From an uncultured Oscillospiraceae bacterium (GTDB taxonomy: Bacteria; Bacillota; Clostridia; Oscillospirales; Oscillospiraceae), in the NCBI GenBank assembly GCA_934572335.1, contig CAKTKU010000004.1:106078-170077 (forward strand): a DNA stretch of 64,000 nucleotides, in the 5' to 3' direction. This document shows positions 54,727 to 62,592 of this stretch, piece by piece. Positions within the stretch are counted from its first letter, which is position 1. Every line of letters starts with the position of its first letter. Made by a program: the position numbers and the translations under genes. The notes below the pieces were generated by a model, which saw only the letters and a list, made by a program, of their open reading frames with translations, was not told the origin of the DNA and did no database searches.

Positions 54727-55410
54727 ATGGTGAAGATTCTGCTGCTGGAGGATGATATGAGCCTTGCCGTCGGGCTGCGCTTCGCGCTTGAAAAAGAGGG
54801 CTGGGCGGTCGACACCGCGCGCACGCTCGCCGAGGGCGGCGCGCTGTGGGCAGCTGGCGGATACACGCTTCTGGTGCTGGATGTCTCCCTGCCGGACGGC
54901 ACGGGGTTTGACTTCTGCCGCAGGGTGCGCGCGTCGTCCGGCGTGCCCATCATCTTTCTCACCGCCTCCGATGAGGAGACGAGCATCATAATGGGGCTGG
55001 ACATCGGCGGCGACGATTACATCACAAAGCCGTTCAAGCTCGGCGTGCTCATATCGCGCATCAACGCCCTGCTGCGCCGCGCGGGCGGAGGACACGCGGA
55101 GAGCGAGCTGCGCTCCAACGGCATCACCGTGCGCCTTGCCGAGAGTCAGGCATACAAAAACGGCACGGCGCTGGAGCTGACGGCGGCGGAATACCGGCTT
55201 TTATGCATGCTGATGCAGCACCCGAACGCCGTTTTGTCCAAGGAGCAGATACTCCGCCGCCTGTGGGACGGCGCGGAGTGCTACGTTGACGATAACACGC
55301 TCGCCGTGTACATCCACCGCCTCCGCGCGAAGATAGAGGACGACCCCGCCGCGCCGAAAATGCTGCTGACCGTGCGGCGCATGGGCTACAAGTGGAGCAC
55401 GGAGGGCTGA
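54727..55410 (+). CDS. OmpR-family response regulator without a nearby kinase
   Basis: 227 residues. The receiver (1-115) has the acidic pocket LLLEDD, phospho-acceptor Asp in LLVLDVSLPDG and Lys in DYITKPFKLG. A winged-helix DNA-binding domain (about 130-225) follows, with EQILRRLWDG and VYIHRLRAKIEDD. BceR/VanR-like. No histidine kinase gene is present: the next genes encode an ABC transporter. A BceR-type box lies right after its stop. Confidence 0.9.
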   Translation: MVKILLLEDDMSLAVGLRFALEKEGWAVDTARTLAEGGALWAAGGYTLLVLDVSLPDGTGFDFCRRVRASSGVPIIFLTASDEETSIIMGLDIGGDDYITKPFKLGVLISRINALLRRAGGGHAESELRSNGITVRLAESQAYKNGTALELTAAEYRLLCMLMQHPNAVLSKEQILRRLWDGAECYVDDNTLAVYIHRLRAKIEDDPAAPKMLLTVRRMGYKWSTEG

Positions 55411-55430
55411 AGCTTACAAAACTGTAAGCT
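55411..55430. promoter_or_regulatory. BceR-type operator, TTACA-N4-TGTAA
   Basis: AGCTTACA AAAC TGTAAGCT is a perfect 8-bp inverted repeat whose core TTACA-AAAC-TGTAA fits the TNACA-N4-TGTAA target of BceR-type regulators. It stands between the regulator and the ABC genes, 60 bases before the ATPase start, so the regulator likely controls them. Confidence 0.75.
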
Positions 55431-55489
55431 GGGATTCACGGCGGAGTAAGCCGCGGGTGGTAGCATACCCTGCGAAAGGTGGGATAACC

Positions 55490-56173
55490 ATGAAACTACT
55501 TGAAGTGAGCGGGCTGTGCAAGACCTACGGCGCGGGTGATACCGCCGTGCACGCGCTCAGAAACGTCAGCTTTTCCGTCGACCGTGGGGAGTTCGTCGCC
55601 ATCGTGGGGCAGTCCGGCTCCGGCAAGAGCACGCTGCTGAACATGATCGGCGCGCTCGACACGCCCTCCGCCGGGACGGTGCAGATCGACGGGCGGGACA
55701 TTTTCTCCATGCGCGACGATGCGCGCACGGTGTTTCGCCGCAGGAGCATCGGCTTTGTCTTTCAGGCGTTCAACCTCATCCCGGAGCTGGACGTAGAGCA
55801 GAACATCGCCTTCCCCGTGCTGCTGGACTATCAGAAGCCGGACAAGGCGTATCTTGATGAGCTTATCTCCGTACTCGGGCTTGAGGAGCGGCGGCACCAT
55901 CTCCCCTCCCAGCTCTCCGGCGGGCAGCAGCAGCGCGCCGCGATAGGGCGCGCGCTCTTCACGCGCCCGACGCTCATCCTCGCGGACGAGCCGACGGGCA
56001 ACCTTGACAGCCGGAACAGCGCCGACGTCATTGCGCTTTTGAAAGCGGCGTCGCGGCGCTACGAGCAGACGGTGATAATGATAACGCACAACACCTCCAT
56101 CGCCTCCGCCGCCGACCGCGTGCTTGAGGTGGCTGACGGCGAGCTGCGCGACCTTGGGAGGTGCAGCGAATGA
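55490..56173 (+). CDS. MacB/BceA-type ABC ATPase
   Basis: 227 residues of the antimicrobial-peptide/lipoprotein transporter class. Walker A GQSGSGKST, Q-loop FVFQAFNLIPELDVEQN, signature LSGGQQQR, Walker B LILADEPTGNLDS and switch His MITHNTS. The start at MKLLEVSG follows AAGGTGG. It overlaps the permease gene by 13 bases. Confidence 0.92.
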   Translation: MKLLEVSGLCKTYGAGDTAVHALRNVSFSVDRGEFVAIVGQSGSGKSTLLNMIGALDTPSAGTVQIDGRDIFSMRDDARTVFRRRSIGFVFQAFNLIPELDVEQNIAFPVLLDYQKPDKAYLDELISVLGLEERRHHLPSQLSGGQQQRAAIGRALFTRPTLILADEPTGNLDSRNSADVIALLKAASRRYEQTVIMITHNTSIASAADRVLEVADGELRDLGRCSE

Positions 56174-58488
56174 GGAGCTACCTTGAACTCATCCCCATCT
56201 CGGCAAGGGTGAAGAGAAAGCAGAGCCGCATGACGATCATGTGCATCGTCCTCGCGGTGTTTCTCGTGAGCGGCGTATTCTCCATGGCGGACATGGGCGT
56301 CCACGCGGAAAAGGCAAAGCTCATCGCAAAGCACGGCAATTGGCACGTAATGCTACAAAACATAGATGATACAACAGCGCGCGGCATACTCTCCCGCGGC
56401 GACATTGCCGCCGCGGCGTGGTTCGACAGCGTGAATTATAAGCTCGACCAGGATTACCGCATAGGCGGCAAGCTGACCGCCGTATGCGGCACGGAGGAGG
56501 CATACATCACCGACATACGTACAGATGAATACACAGGCCGCTTCCCCTGCGGCGCGGATGAGATCATGCTGAGCATGAACGCGGAGGAGCTTCTTGACAT
56601 ACACATCGGCGACAGGATAACGCTCACCACGCCCGCGGGCGATGTGGAATACACCGTGTCCGGCCTCAGGTATGACGAATCCGCCGTTTTTTATGACGCA
56701 CTTGTCGCGCTTGTGGACAAGGAGGCTTTCAATGCCTTCTGCAATCTCACAGATAGCCGGGATTCCTACCCCGAATACTACATTCGCTTCACCGCGCACA
56801 CGAACGCGCGGGAAGCGAAAGCCGAGATAAAGGCGGAATACGCCCTTACAGACGCAAACATTTCCGAAAACGCCGCCACCATGGGGCTTGAGGGCTTCAG
56901 CAGCAATTCGTACATCATCGGCTATTACGGCATTGCGGTGTTTTTGTTCTTCCTCGTGCTGACCGCGGGCGTGCTCATGATCTCCAGCAGCATGAACAGC
57001 AACGTCGCGCAGAGGACGCAGTTTTTCGGCATGCTGCGCTGCATCGGCGCGAGCACGCGGCAGGTCAGGCACTTTGTGTGCCTTGAGGCGCTGAACTGGT
57101 GCAGGATTGCCATCCCCATCGGCATCGCCGCCGCGGTTGTCGTGACGTGGGGGCTGTGCGCCCTTTTGAAGTGCGCCATCGGCGGCGAGTTTGCGGAGCT
57201 ACCCCTGTTCGCCGTCAGCCCTGTCGGCATCGTCTGCGGCGTCGGCATCGGGCTTGTGACCGTAATGCTCGCAGCGCAGTCCCCCGCCAGACGCGCCTCG
57301 CGCGTCTCGCCCGCGGCGGCGGTCTCCGGCGGGGTCACGGCTGCCGCCGTGCGCCGCGGGGTGCACGCCAACTCCGGGAAAATCGAGACCGCGCTTGGCA
57401 TTCACCACGCGGCGGCGTCAAAGAAGAATCTCGTGCTCATGACGCTGTCGTTCGCGGTGAGCATCGTGATGTTCCTCAGCTTTTCATCCATGCTCGGGTT
57501 CATCGCGCACGCAATGCCCTCGCTCCGCGGGTATACGCCCGACGTCTCCATAACAAGCGGCGACGGGAGCTGTGCCGTCAGCCGGGAGCTGTATGATGAG
57601 CTCGCCGGGCGGCACGGTATACAGGACGTATACGGCAGTATGTTCGCGCTCCGCACCCCGGCACTGTCCGACAAAACGGACGAGGTCGACCTCATATCGT
57701 ATGACCGCTATATGCTCGACTGGTCGGAAAAAAACGCCGTGATAAGCGGGGATATATCCTCGATCCAAGGCGACAGCAATTACGCCTTCACGATTCATAA
57801 TAAGGACAGCGTGCTGAAAAATGGCGACAAAATAGAGATCAACGGCGAAACGCTTGAGATCGCGGGCGAGCTGTCGGTCGGGATATGGTCGGACGGCACG
57901 GCCACTGTCGTCTGCTCGGAGGAGACGTTCACCCGCCTCACCGGCAAGCGCGATTACACTATCCTGTCCGTGAAGTTCACAGAGGACGCCGCGGAGAGCG
58001 ATGTCAACTACGTCCGCTCTCTGGCGGGAGAGCATTCCTTCATCGACTACCGGGAGGACAACCGCCAGACCCGCGGCACATACTGGCTGTTCCGCATTCT
58101 GGTGTACGGCTTTCTGGCGGTCATCGCGCTCATCACGGTGTTCAACATCATGAACAGCATATCCATGAGCGTTTCGGCAAGGTTCAAGCAATACGGGGTG
58201 ATGCGCGCGCTCGGCATGGACAACGGGCAGCTCACGAAAATGGTAACGGTCGAGGCCGTGACCTACGCCGCGCTCGGCAGCGTCATCGGTCTCGCCGCGG
58301 GGCTTCCGCTCAACAGGGCGTTCTTTGAAGCAATGGTGACCTCGCACTTCGGCGAGCCATGGGCTTTCCCCGCTGGGGCGGTCGCCGTGATAATCGCGCT
58401 GGTCGCAGTGTCGTGCGCCGCGGCGGTATACGCGCCGTCAAAACGGATAAAGAACATGTCGGTCGTCGCGGCTATCGCGAATGAATAG
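56161..58488 (+). CDS. FtsX-like ABC permease
   Basis: 775 residues: an N-terminal helix (about 23-40), a large external domain (about 45-250), then FtsX helices around 255-390, a second half starting near 415 and final helices at 640-770. Two FtsX cores are present (VAQRTQFFGMLRCIGASTRQ and SARFKQYGVMRALGMDNGQL). It lacks the single 200-residue late loop that marks BceB, so lipoprotein or peptide export, or resistance, are all possible. Confidence 0.88.
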   Translation: MQRMRSYLELIPISARVKRKQSRMTIMCIVLAVFLVSGVFSMADMGVHAEKAKLIAKHGNWHVMLQNIDDTTARGILSRGDIAAAAWFDSVNYKLDQDYRIGGKLTAVCGTEEAYITDIRTDEYTGRFPCGADEIMLSMNAEELLDIHIGDRITLTTPAGDVEYTVSGLRYDESAVFYDALVALVDKEAFNAFCNLTDSRDSYPEYYIRFTAHTNAREAKAEIKAEYALTDANISENAATMGLEGFSSNSYIIGYYGIAVFLFFLVLTAGVLMISSSMNSNVAQRTQFFGMLRCIGASTRQVRHFVCLEALNWCRIAIPIGIAAAVVVTWGLCALLKCAIGGEFAELPLFAVSPVGIVCGVGIGLVTVMLAAQSPARRASRVSPAAAVSGGVTAAAVRRGVHANSGKIETALGIHHAAASKKNLVLMTLSFAVSIVMFLSFSSMLGFIAHAMPSLRGYTPDVSITSGDGSCAVSRELYDELAGRHGIQDVYGSMFALRTPALSDKTDEVDLISYDRYMLDWSEKNAVISGDISSIQGDSNYAFTIHNKDSVLKNGDKIEINGETLEIAGELSVGIWSDGTATVVCSEETFTRLTGKRDYTILSVKFTEDAAESDVNYVRSLAGEHSFIDYREDNRQTRGTYWLFRILVYGFLAVIALITVFNIMNSISMSVSARFKQYGVMRALGMDNGQLTKMVTVEAVTYAALGSVIGLAAGLPLNRAFFEAMVTSHFGEPWAFPAGAVAVIIALVAVSCAAAVYAPSKRIKNMSVVAAIANE

Positions 58489-58498
58489 CGGGATTCTC

Positions 58499-58526
58499 TT
58501 GATTCATTTTCCAAATGTGGTATAAT
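58499..58526 (+). promoter_or_regulatory. Predicted sigma-A promoter of paaK
   Basis: TTGATT and TATAAT are 16 bases apart, directly after the permease stop, about 40 bases before the paaK start. Confidence 0.7.
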
Positions 58527-58534
58527 GAATAAAA

Positions 58535-58554
58535 GCCGCGCTCCAAAGCGCGGC
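58535..58554 (+). other. Hairpin at the 5' end of the paaK message
   Basis: GCCGCGCT and AGCGCGGC pair perfectly around CCAA, beginning about where transcription should start and ending 12 bases before the first ATG. No T-run follows. A 5' stem of this kind may protect the message or limit ribosome access. Confidence 0.5.
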
Positions 58555-58566
58555 GGGCTATAACAT

Positions 58567-59823
58567 ATGAAAGAGAACAAAGCCATGAAACTAACCGACA
58601 CACAGCTGCAGCAGGTCGACGCGCAGGTCAAACGCATTCTCGCCTCCGGCAACTATTTCAGCGAGGTCTACCGCCGCGCGGGCATCACGGGCGTAAAAAC
58701 GCAGGAGGACTTTGAGCGCCTCCCGTTCTCGGACAAGAACGCCCTGCGCGAGGCGTACCCTCTCGGCGTTCAGGCGGTGTCCGACCGCGAGGTCGTGCGC
58801 ATCCACTCCTCCTCCGGCACAACGGGCAAGCCCGTCATCATCCCCTACACCGCCAGGGACGTGGACGACTGGGCGACCATTTTCGCGCGCTGCTACGAGA
58901 TGGCGGGCGTGACGAATGAGGACAGGGTGCAGATCGCCGTGGCGTACGGTCTGTGGACGGCGGGCAGTGGCTTTCAGGCCGGGGCGGAAAAGCTCGGCGC
59001 GATGGTGATCCCGATGGGACCGGGCAACACCGACAAGCAGCTGCAAATGATGCAGGATCTCGGCACGACCGTGCTCACGGCGACGTCGTCCTACGCGCTG
59101 CTGCTGGGCGAGGAGGTCCGCCGCCGCGGTCTGCGCGACAGCATCCGCCTCAAAAAGGGCATATTCGGCTCCGAGCGCTGGAGCGAGAAAATGCGCGAGT
59201 GCATCCGCCGTGATCTTGACATTGAGCTGTACGACATTTACGGTCTGACGGAGATCTACGGTCCCGGCATCGGCATCAACTGCCGGCATGAGCACGGCAT
59301 ACACTACTGGGACGATTATATTTATATCGAGATCATCGACCCCGTGACCGGCATCCCCGTCCCGGACGGCGAGGTCGGAGAGATCGTCATCACGACGCTC
59401 GTGAAGGAGGGCGCCCCGCTGCTGCGTTTCCGCACGCGCGATCTCTCGCGCATCATCCCGGAGAAATGCTCCTGCGGCAGTGTCTTCCCCCGGCTCGACA
59501 CCATACAGGGGCGCAGCGACGATATGTTCAAGGTGCGCGGCGTGAATATGTTCCCCCGTCAGGTCGAGGAGCTGCTCGGCACGGTCGAGGGCGCGCTGAG
59601 CGAGTATCAGATCGTCATATCCCGCGGCGAGGGCGGGCGCGACCGCATGGTGCTTACCGCCGAGGCGGAGGACGGCGTCGACTTCGCGCAGACAAGCGGC
59701 GTGATACGCGAGCTTTTCAAAAGCCGCATCGGCATGACGCCGGAGGTCGAGGTCGTGCCGCACGGGACGCTCGCGCGCAGCATGAAAAAGACAAAGCGCG
59801 TCATCGACCAGCGTTATGACTGA
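58567..59823 (+). CDS. paaK: Phenylacetate-CoA ligase family enzyme
   Basis: 418-residue AMP-forming ligase that activates phenylacetate or related aryl acids with ATP and CoA. The adenylate loop is HSSSGTTGKPVII (about 79-91). YGLTEIYGPGIG and LRFRTRDLSRIIPEKCSCGS (with the Cys pair) and MFKVRGVNMFPRQVEE follow, ending SMKKTKRVIDQR. A second ATG six codons in (MKLTDTQ) is an alternative start; neither has a strong ribosome site. No ior or paa genes are beside it, so the exact acid is open; indoleacetate and phenylacetate are the usual ones in gut anaerobes. Confidence 0.9.
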   Translation: MKENKAMKLTDTQLQQVDAQVKRILASGNYFSEVYRRAGITGVKTQEDFERLPFSDKNALREAYPLGVQAVSDREVVRIHSSSGTTGKPVIIPYTARDVDDWATIFARCYEMAGVTNEDRVQIAVAYGLWTAGSGFQAGAEKLGAMVIPMGPGNTDKQLQMMQDLGTTVLTATSSYALLLGEEVRRRGLRDSIRLKKGIFGSERWSEKMRECIRRDLDIELYDIYGLTEIYGPGIGINCRHEHGIHYWDDYIYIEIIDPVTGIPVPDGEVGEIVITTLVKEGAPLLRFRTRDLSRIIPEKCSCGSVFPRLDTIQGRSDDMFKVRGVNMFPRQVEELLGTVEGALSEYQIVISRGEGGRDRMVLTAEAEDGVDFAQTSGVIRELFKSRIGMTPEVEVVPHGTLARSMKKTKRVIDQRYD

Positions 59824-59840
59824 TACGGCAGCGCGCTCCG

Positions 59841-60797
59841 TCACAGCCCCACATTGGAGAGGCGGCGCATATTCCTGCGCTTGAGGTCCATGGACGAGTG
59901 CACATATCGGTCGAGCGTCACCTTCGTGGATGAATGACCGAGTATCTCCGAGAGAGACTTGACCTCGAACCCGACTTCGACACAGCGCGTGGCGAACGTG
60001 TGACGCAGGGTGTGAAAATGTACATTTTTCAGCCCGCACGCCTCTGTGTACACCTTGAAGTGGTATTGCAGCAGGCGCGGCTCCATGCAGTGGAGTGTCC
60101 CCGTGAGGATATAGCATTCACCCGCGTTTTGCTTCGCGCGGCGGATGAGCAGCATCACGCGCTCCGACACCGGGATGACGCGCTTGGACGACGAGCTTTT
60201 TGTTGAGCCGATGTGCAGCATCGTGCGTCCGGTGCTCTCCTGCCGTGTGTCGGGTATGCGCTGCAAGGACGCGGACACGCTGATGGTCCTGTTTCTGAGG
60301 GAAATGTCCTTCCAGCGCAGGGCGCACAGCTCGCCTATGCGCAGTCCCGTGTGCATCGCCAGCAGCACGCCGAATTTGCACGTGTCCATGTCCGTTCTCA
60401 AATATGCGATGAGCCGCTTCTGCTCGTCGACCGTGAGCACGCGCGCCTCGGGCTGCTTTGTGTGCGGGATGTCGATCAGCACGCGCGGCGCGTACATTGG
60501 GCACACGCGGGCGGTGTATTTCACCACCGCGCCCAGAACGCTCAGAACGTTTTTCGCACTCGTCGGCGCGAGCTCGTATTCGCCGATAAGCTTTGCGTAC
60601 AGCGCGTCGACGCGCTGTGTTGTCAGCTCCGGGAGCGGCAGATTTCCGAACTCCGGCTTCAGGTACTTGTTCACAATGCCGGAATACTTATAATGCGTGG
60701 ACACCTTGAGCCGCTGCCGGCATAGTTCGAGCCACTGATCGCAATAATACGAAAAGCGCGGCTCCTCTGCGGTGATCTGTACATTTGTGTTGGACAT
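59841..60797 (-). CDS. Tyrosine recombinase/integrase
   Basis: 318 residues. The N-terminal SAM-like core-binding domain (about 15-105) begins FSYYCDQWLELCRQRLKV; the catalytic domain has Arg in MHTGLRIGELCAL, the HTLRHTFATRC box, LGHSS and the nucleophile Tyr in LDRYVHSSMD, all intact. The start at MSNTNVQ follows AGGAGG by nine bases. No relaxase, phage, transposase or excisionase gene is nearby, so it may be a remnant of, or the sole gene of, a small element; a candidate toxin-antitoxin locus starts 150 bases upstream. Confidence 0.9.
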   Translation of the reverse strand: MSNTNVQITAEEPRFSYYCDQWLELCRQRLKVSTHYKYSGIVNKYLKPEFGNLPLPELTTQRVDALYAKLIGEYELAPTSAKNVLSVLGAVVKYTARVCPMYAPRVLIDIPHTKQPEARVLTVDEQKRLIAYLRTDMDTCKFGVLLAMHTGLRIGELCALRWKDISLRNRTISVSASLQRIPDTRQESTGRTMLHIGSTKSSSSKRVIPVSERVMLLIRRAKQNAGECYILTGTLHCMEPRLLQYHFKVYTEACGLKNVHFHTLRHTFATRCVEVGFEVKSLSEILGHSSTKVTLDRYVHSSMDLKRRNMRRLSNVGL

Positions 60798-60852
60798 AAT
60801 GGTTTTCCTCCTAAATTTAGTAGTAGGATATAATTCTATCACCGCATGACAA

Positions 60853-60892
60853 ACGGAGCGCACCGCGGAATAAAAATCGCGGTGCGCTCCGT
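60853..60892. repeat. Perfect 15-bp inverted repeat upstream of the integrase
   Basis: Arms ACGGAGCGCACCGCG and CGCGGTGCGCTCCGT flank a 10-base AT-rich loop (GAATAAAAAT). It lies in the integrase leader, so it could be a terminator for leftward antisense transcription, an integrase operator or a recombination site. Weak T-run on the minus strand (CCGTTTG). Confidence 0.7.
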
Positions 60893-60920
60893 ATATTTCA
60901 TACATATTTGTCAAAAAATG

Positions 60921-60949
60921 TTGCGTTCTGGCGGGATATGTGGTATTCT
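60921..60949 (+). promoter_or_regulatory. Predicted promoter of the small-peptide message
   Basis: TTGCGT and TATTCT are 17 bases apart, with TG just before the -10 (extended form). It points to the structured leader and the 26-residue peptide. A perfect 6-bp palindrome, GGTACA-TATAT-TGTACC, at 60956-60972 lies at or after the start point. Confidence 0.55.
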
Positions 60950-60972
60950 ATGCATGGTACATATATTGTACC

Positions 60973-61066
60973 GGGGTGCTGCACAACGGCAGGCATGAGC
61001 GCGTGGCAACGCAAGCTTATGCCGCGTAACGGCGGTTAGCTACATCTCCGCAAAGGAGGTGAAGCA
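60973..61066 (+). other. Structured 5' leader of the small-peptide message
   Basis: Successive stems can be drawn: 60992-61022 (GCATGAGC with GCTTATGC and GCGT with ACGC), GCCGCGTAACGGC at 61021-61033, and ATCTCC with GGAGGT, which would cover the ribosome site. GGGGTGCTGCA (60973-60983) and CGGTTAGC (61033-61040) are complementary in nested order to TGCAGCACCC (61194-61203) and GCTAACCG (61181-61188) downstream of the reading frame. Confidence 0.6.
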
Positions 61067-61067
61067 T

Positions 61068-61148
61068 ATGCCAATTACGATTACCTTTCATGTATTCATA
61101 TACACGATCACGATAACCGTAAAGCAAAACCGCCACCCCGGCAGGTGA
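61068..61148 (+). CDS. 26-residue peptide, candidate type I toxin
   Basis: Very strong ribosome site AAAGGAGGTGAAGC directly before ATG. The peptide starts MPITITFHVFIYTITITV, almost only beta-branched and aromatic residues, and ends in the basic tail KQNRHPGR. This hydrophobic-core/basic-tail form is typical of membrane-acting type I toxins. The stop codon lies inside a hairpin terminator, and an antisense RNA promoter faces it from downstream. No named family was recognised; function is inferred from layout. Confidence 0.65.
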   Translation: MPITITFHVFIYTITITVKQNRHPGR

Positions 61149-61209
61149 CGGTTTTTTCAATAGAAAAACTATCATAACGGGCTAACCGCTTGTTGCAGCA
61201 CCCTTTTCA
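61121..61209 (-). ncRNA. Candidate antisense antitoxin RNA
   Basis: About 89 bases from the consensus promoter at 61216-61244 to the shared terminator. It would be fully complementary to the 3' part of the toxin message, including its last codons and terminator. It has no ribosome site or convincing reading frame. Its first bases, GGGTGCTGCA then GCGGTTAGC, repeat sequences of the toxin leader in the same sense. Confidence 0.6.
61126..61157. terminator. Bidirectional terminator shared by toxin message and antisense RNA
   Basis: AAAACCGCCACC and GGTGACGGTTTT pair with one mismatch around CCGGCA; T-runs stand on both sides (GGTTTTTTC rightwards, GGTTTTGCTTT leftwards). The toxin stop codon is within the stem. 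Confidence 0.8.
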
Positions 61210-61215
61210 CTTAGT

Positions 61216-61244
61216 ATTATAGCGTCCGACTTGGATTCTGTCAA
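61216..61244 (-). promoter_or_regulatory. Perfect consensus sigma-A promoter of the antisense RNA
   Basis: On the minus strand TTGACA and TATAAT are exactly 17 bases apart, the only fully consensus promoter noticed in the window. It is not followed by a protein gene on its strand until the integrase 420 bases away. Confidence 0.8.
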
Positions 61245-61262
61245 GTCGGACGCTTGTATTTT
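61221..61262 (+). terminator. Second rightward terminator, overlapping the antisense promoter
   Basis: Perfect 13-bp arms AGCGTCCGACTTG and CAAGTCGGACGCT around GATTCTGT, then TGTATTTTTTCTG. It would stop rightward messages that pass the first terminator, giving a full-length toxin mRNA of about 300 bases. Confidence 0.8.
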
Positions 61263-61269
61263 TTCTGTT

Positions 61270-62562
61270 TTATTCCACTGGTGAAGTGGACGGTCTGACC
61301 GTGGGTGAGACGACCGGGGAAACCGCGGGGCTTGCCGCCGGGGAGGGGCTGGGCAACACGGCGGGCGACACGGCGGGGGATGCAGAGGGCGAAGCCGTGG
61401 GTGCGAAAGTCGGCTCGGCGCTCGGTGCGGTCGACGGTGCAGCCGTAGGCATAACGCTGGGCTCAACACTCGGTGTCGCAGATGGTTCAACAGCAGGAGC
61501 GGCGGTCGGTTCTGGGGTCGGCTCAACTGCCGGGGCGGGGACGGGTGCAATGACAATGGCGTCGAGGTTGAGGATGATGTTCGCAGCGATGCGCATCTGC
61601 TGTGTCGCGGGGTCGAACGCGAGGAACTGCGCGTTCTCCTTGCCGTCAAAGCGGAAGGTCTCTTCGATCACAAACCCGTCGGCGCGGCGGATAGTTACAG
61701 AGAGCGCTTCGGGCAGCACCGTGCCGGGCGCGGGCGCGACGGACAGCGCCAGATCCTGCCCCGGCGCGAGCGTGACCACATTGCCCTCGCCGCGCTTCAT
61801 CTCGGTGTTCGACGCGGTCTCGGTGAACGTGATGTTCTCCAGCGCGGTGACGTCGACGGCGACATAAAGATTCGGGTCTGCCTCCTGCTCGCGTTCCGCT
61901 TCCTTATCCGGGTCAATACAGACCGCCGCGCCGGAGAGCGTCAGCGTCTGCCCGATCTTGAGATACGATGCATCGACCGTGAGCACACCGCGCGCGGGGT
62001 CAAACGCAACGCCGTCATTATACACCGTGCCGTCAGTATAGACAGTATAGAGAATGTCGTTTATCACAAGGTGCAGCTCCGCGGGGAGGACATAGCCCTC
62101 CGCAGGGGTAAGCGCAAGCTCCACGGGCTTGGCGGCGGAGAAGTCCCGCCCCAAGTCGGCGCTGACCGCAATGTCCGTCAGCCCCTCGGCGGCGACGTGT
62201 ACGCCGACGGCGGAGCCGACAAGGGCAAAGCTGTCCCCATCATGGATGAGCGCGGGCGAAACGCTGAGCTTGCCGGTCGAGGAATCATATTCGATGCCCT
62301 CCGGGTTCTCCGCGCCGGTGGTGAACACGGTGTACTCCGCGTCATTGATGCGCAGGAGGAAGAACTCCGGCATACGGAAGCCCTCATCGGCGCGGATATT
62401 GAGCACGAGCGGCTCATTATCCGTCCATGTGAAGGTCTTGGCGGTGCTTGTCTCCGTTGGGACGGCTTCATCGTCGGCAAACGCAGGGACGGCGAACGCC
62501 GCGAGCGCCAGCAGCAGCGACAGCGCAAGCACGAGACCGCGCTGAATATACTTTTTACTCAT
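61270..62562 (-). CDS. Secreted protein with Pro/Ser/Ala-rich C-terminal tail
   Basis: 430 residues; family not recognised. A signal peptide ends near VPAFADDE (about residue 29). Residues about 40-340 contain three similar segments, each with a phrase like LVLNIRADEG, FRMPEFFLLRINDAEYTVF or VLPAELHLVINDILYTVYT, suggesting a repeated beta domain. Residues about 345-430 are a low-complexity run of short units such as PSATPSVEPSVMPTAAPS, a wall-spanning linker. There is no LPXTG or SLH motif, so anchoring is unclear. Ribosome site AAGGAG. It lies downstream of the BspA-like gene on the same strand. Confidence 0.7.
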   Translation of the reverse strand: MSKKYIQRGLVLALSLLLALAAFAVPAFADDEAVPTETSTAKTFTWTDNEPLVLNIRADEGFRMPEFFLLRINDAEYTVFTTGAENPEGIEYDSSTGKLSVSPALIHDGDSFALVGSAVGVHVAAEGLTDIAVSADLGRDFSAAKPVELALTPAEGYVLPAELHLVINDILYTVYTDGTVYNDGVAFDPARGVLTVDASYLKIGQTLTLSGAAVCIDPDKEAEREQEADPNLYVAVDVTALENITFTETASNTEMKRGEGNVVTLAPGQDLALSVAPAPGTVLPEALSVTIRRADGFVIEETFRFDGKENAQFLAFDPATQQMRIAANIILNLDAIVIAPVPAPAVEPTPEPTAAPAVEPSATPSVEPSVMPTAAPSTAPSAEPTFAPTASPSASPAVSPAVLPSPSPAASPAVSPVVSPTVRPSTSPVE

Positions 62563-62592
62563 GGTTTTTCATCTCCTTGGATGAGAGGTTTA

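Noticed and set aside
61033..61188. Integron attC-like sites (CGGTTAGC / GCTAACCG) near an integrase
   Set aside because: The core does not fit RYYYAAC/GTTRRRY and the recombinase lacks integron-specific features; complementary arms of an RNA are a better explanation.
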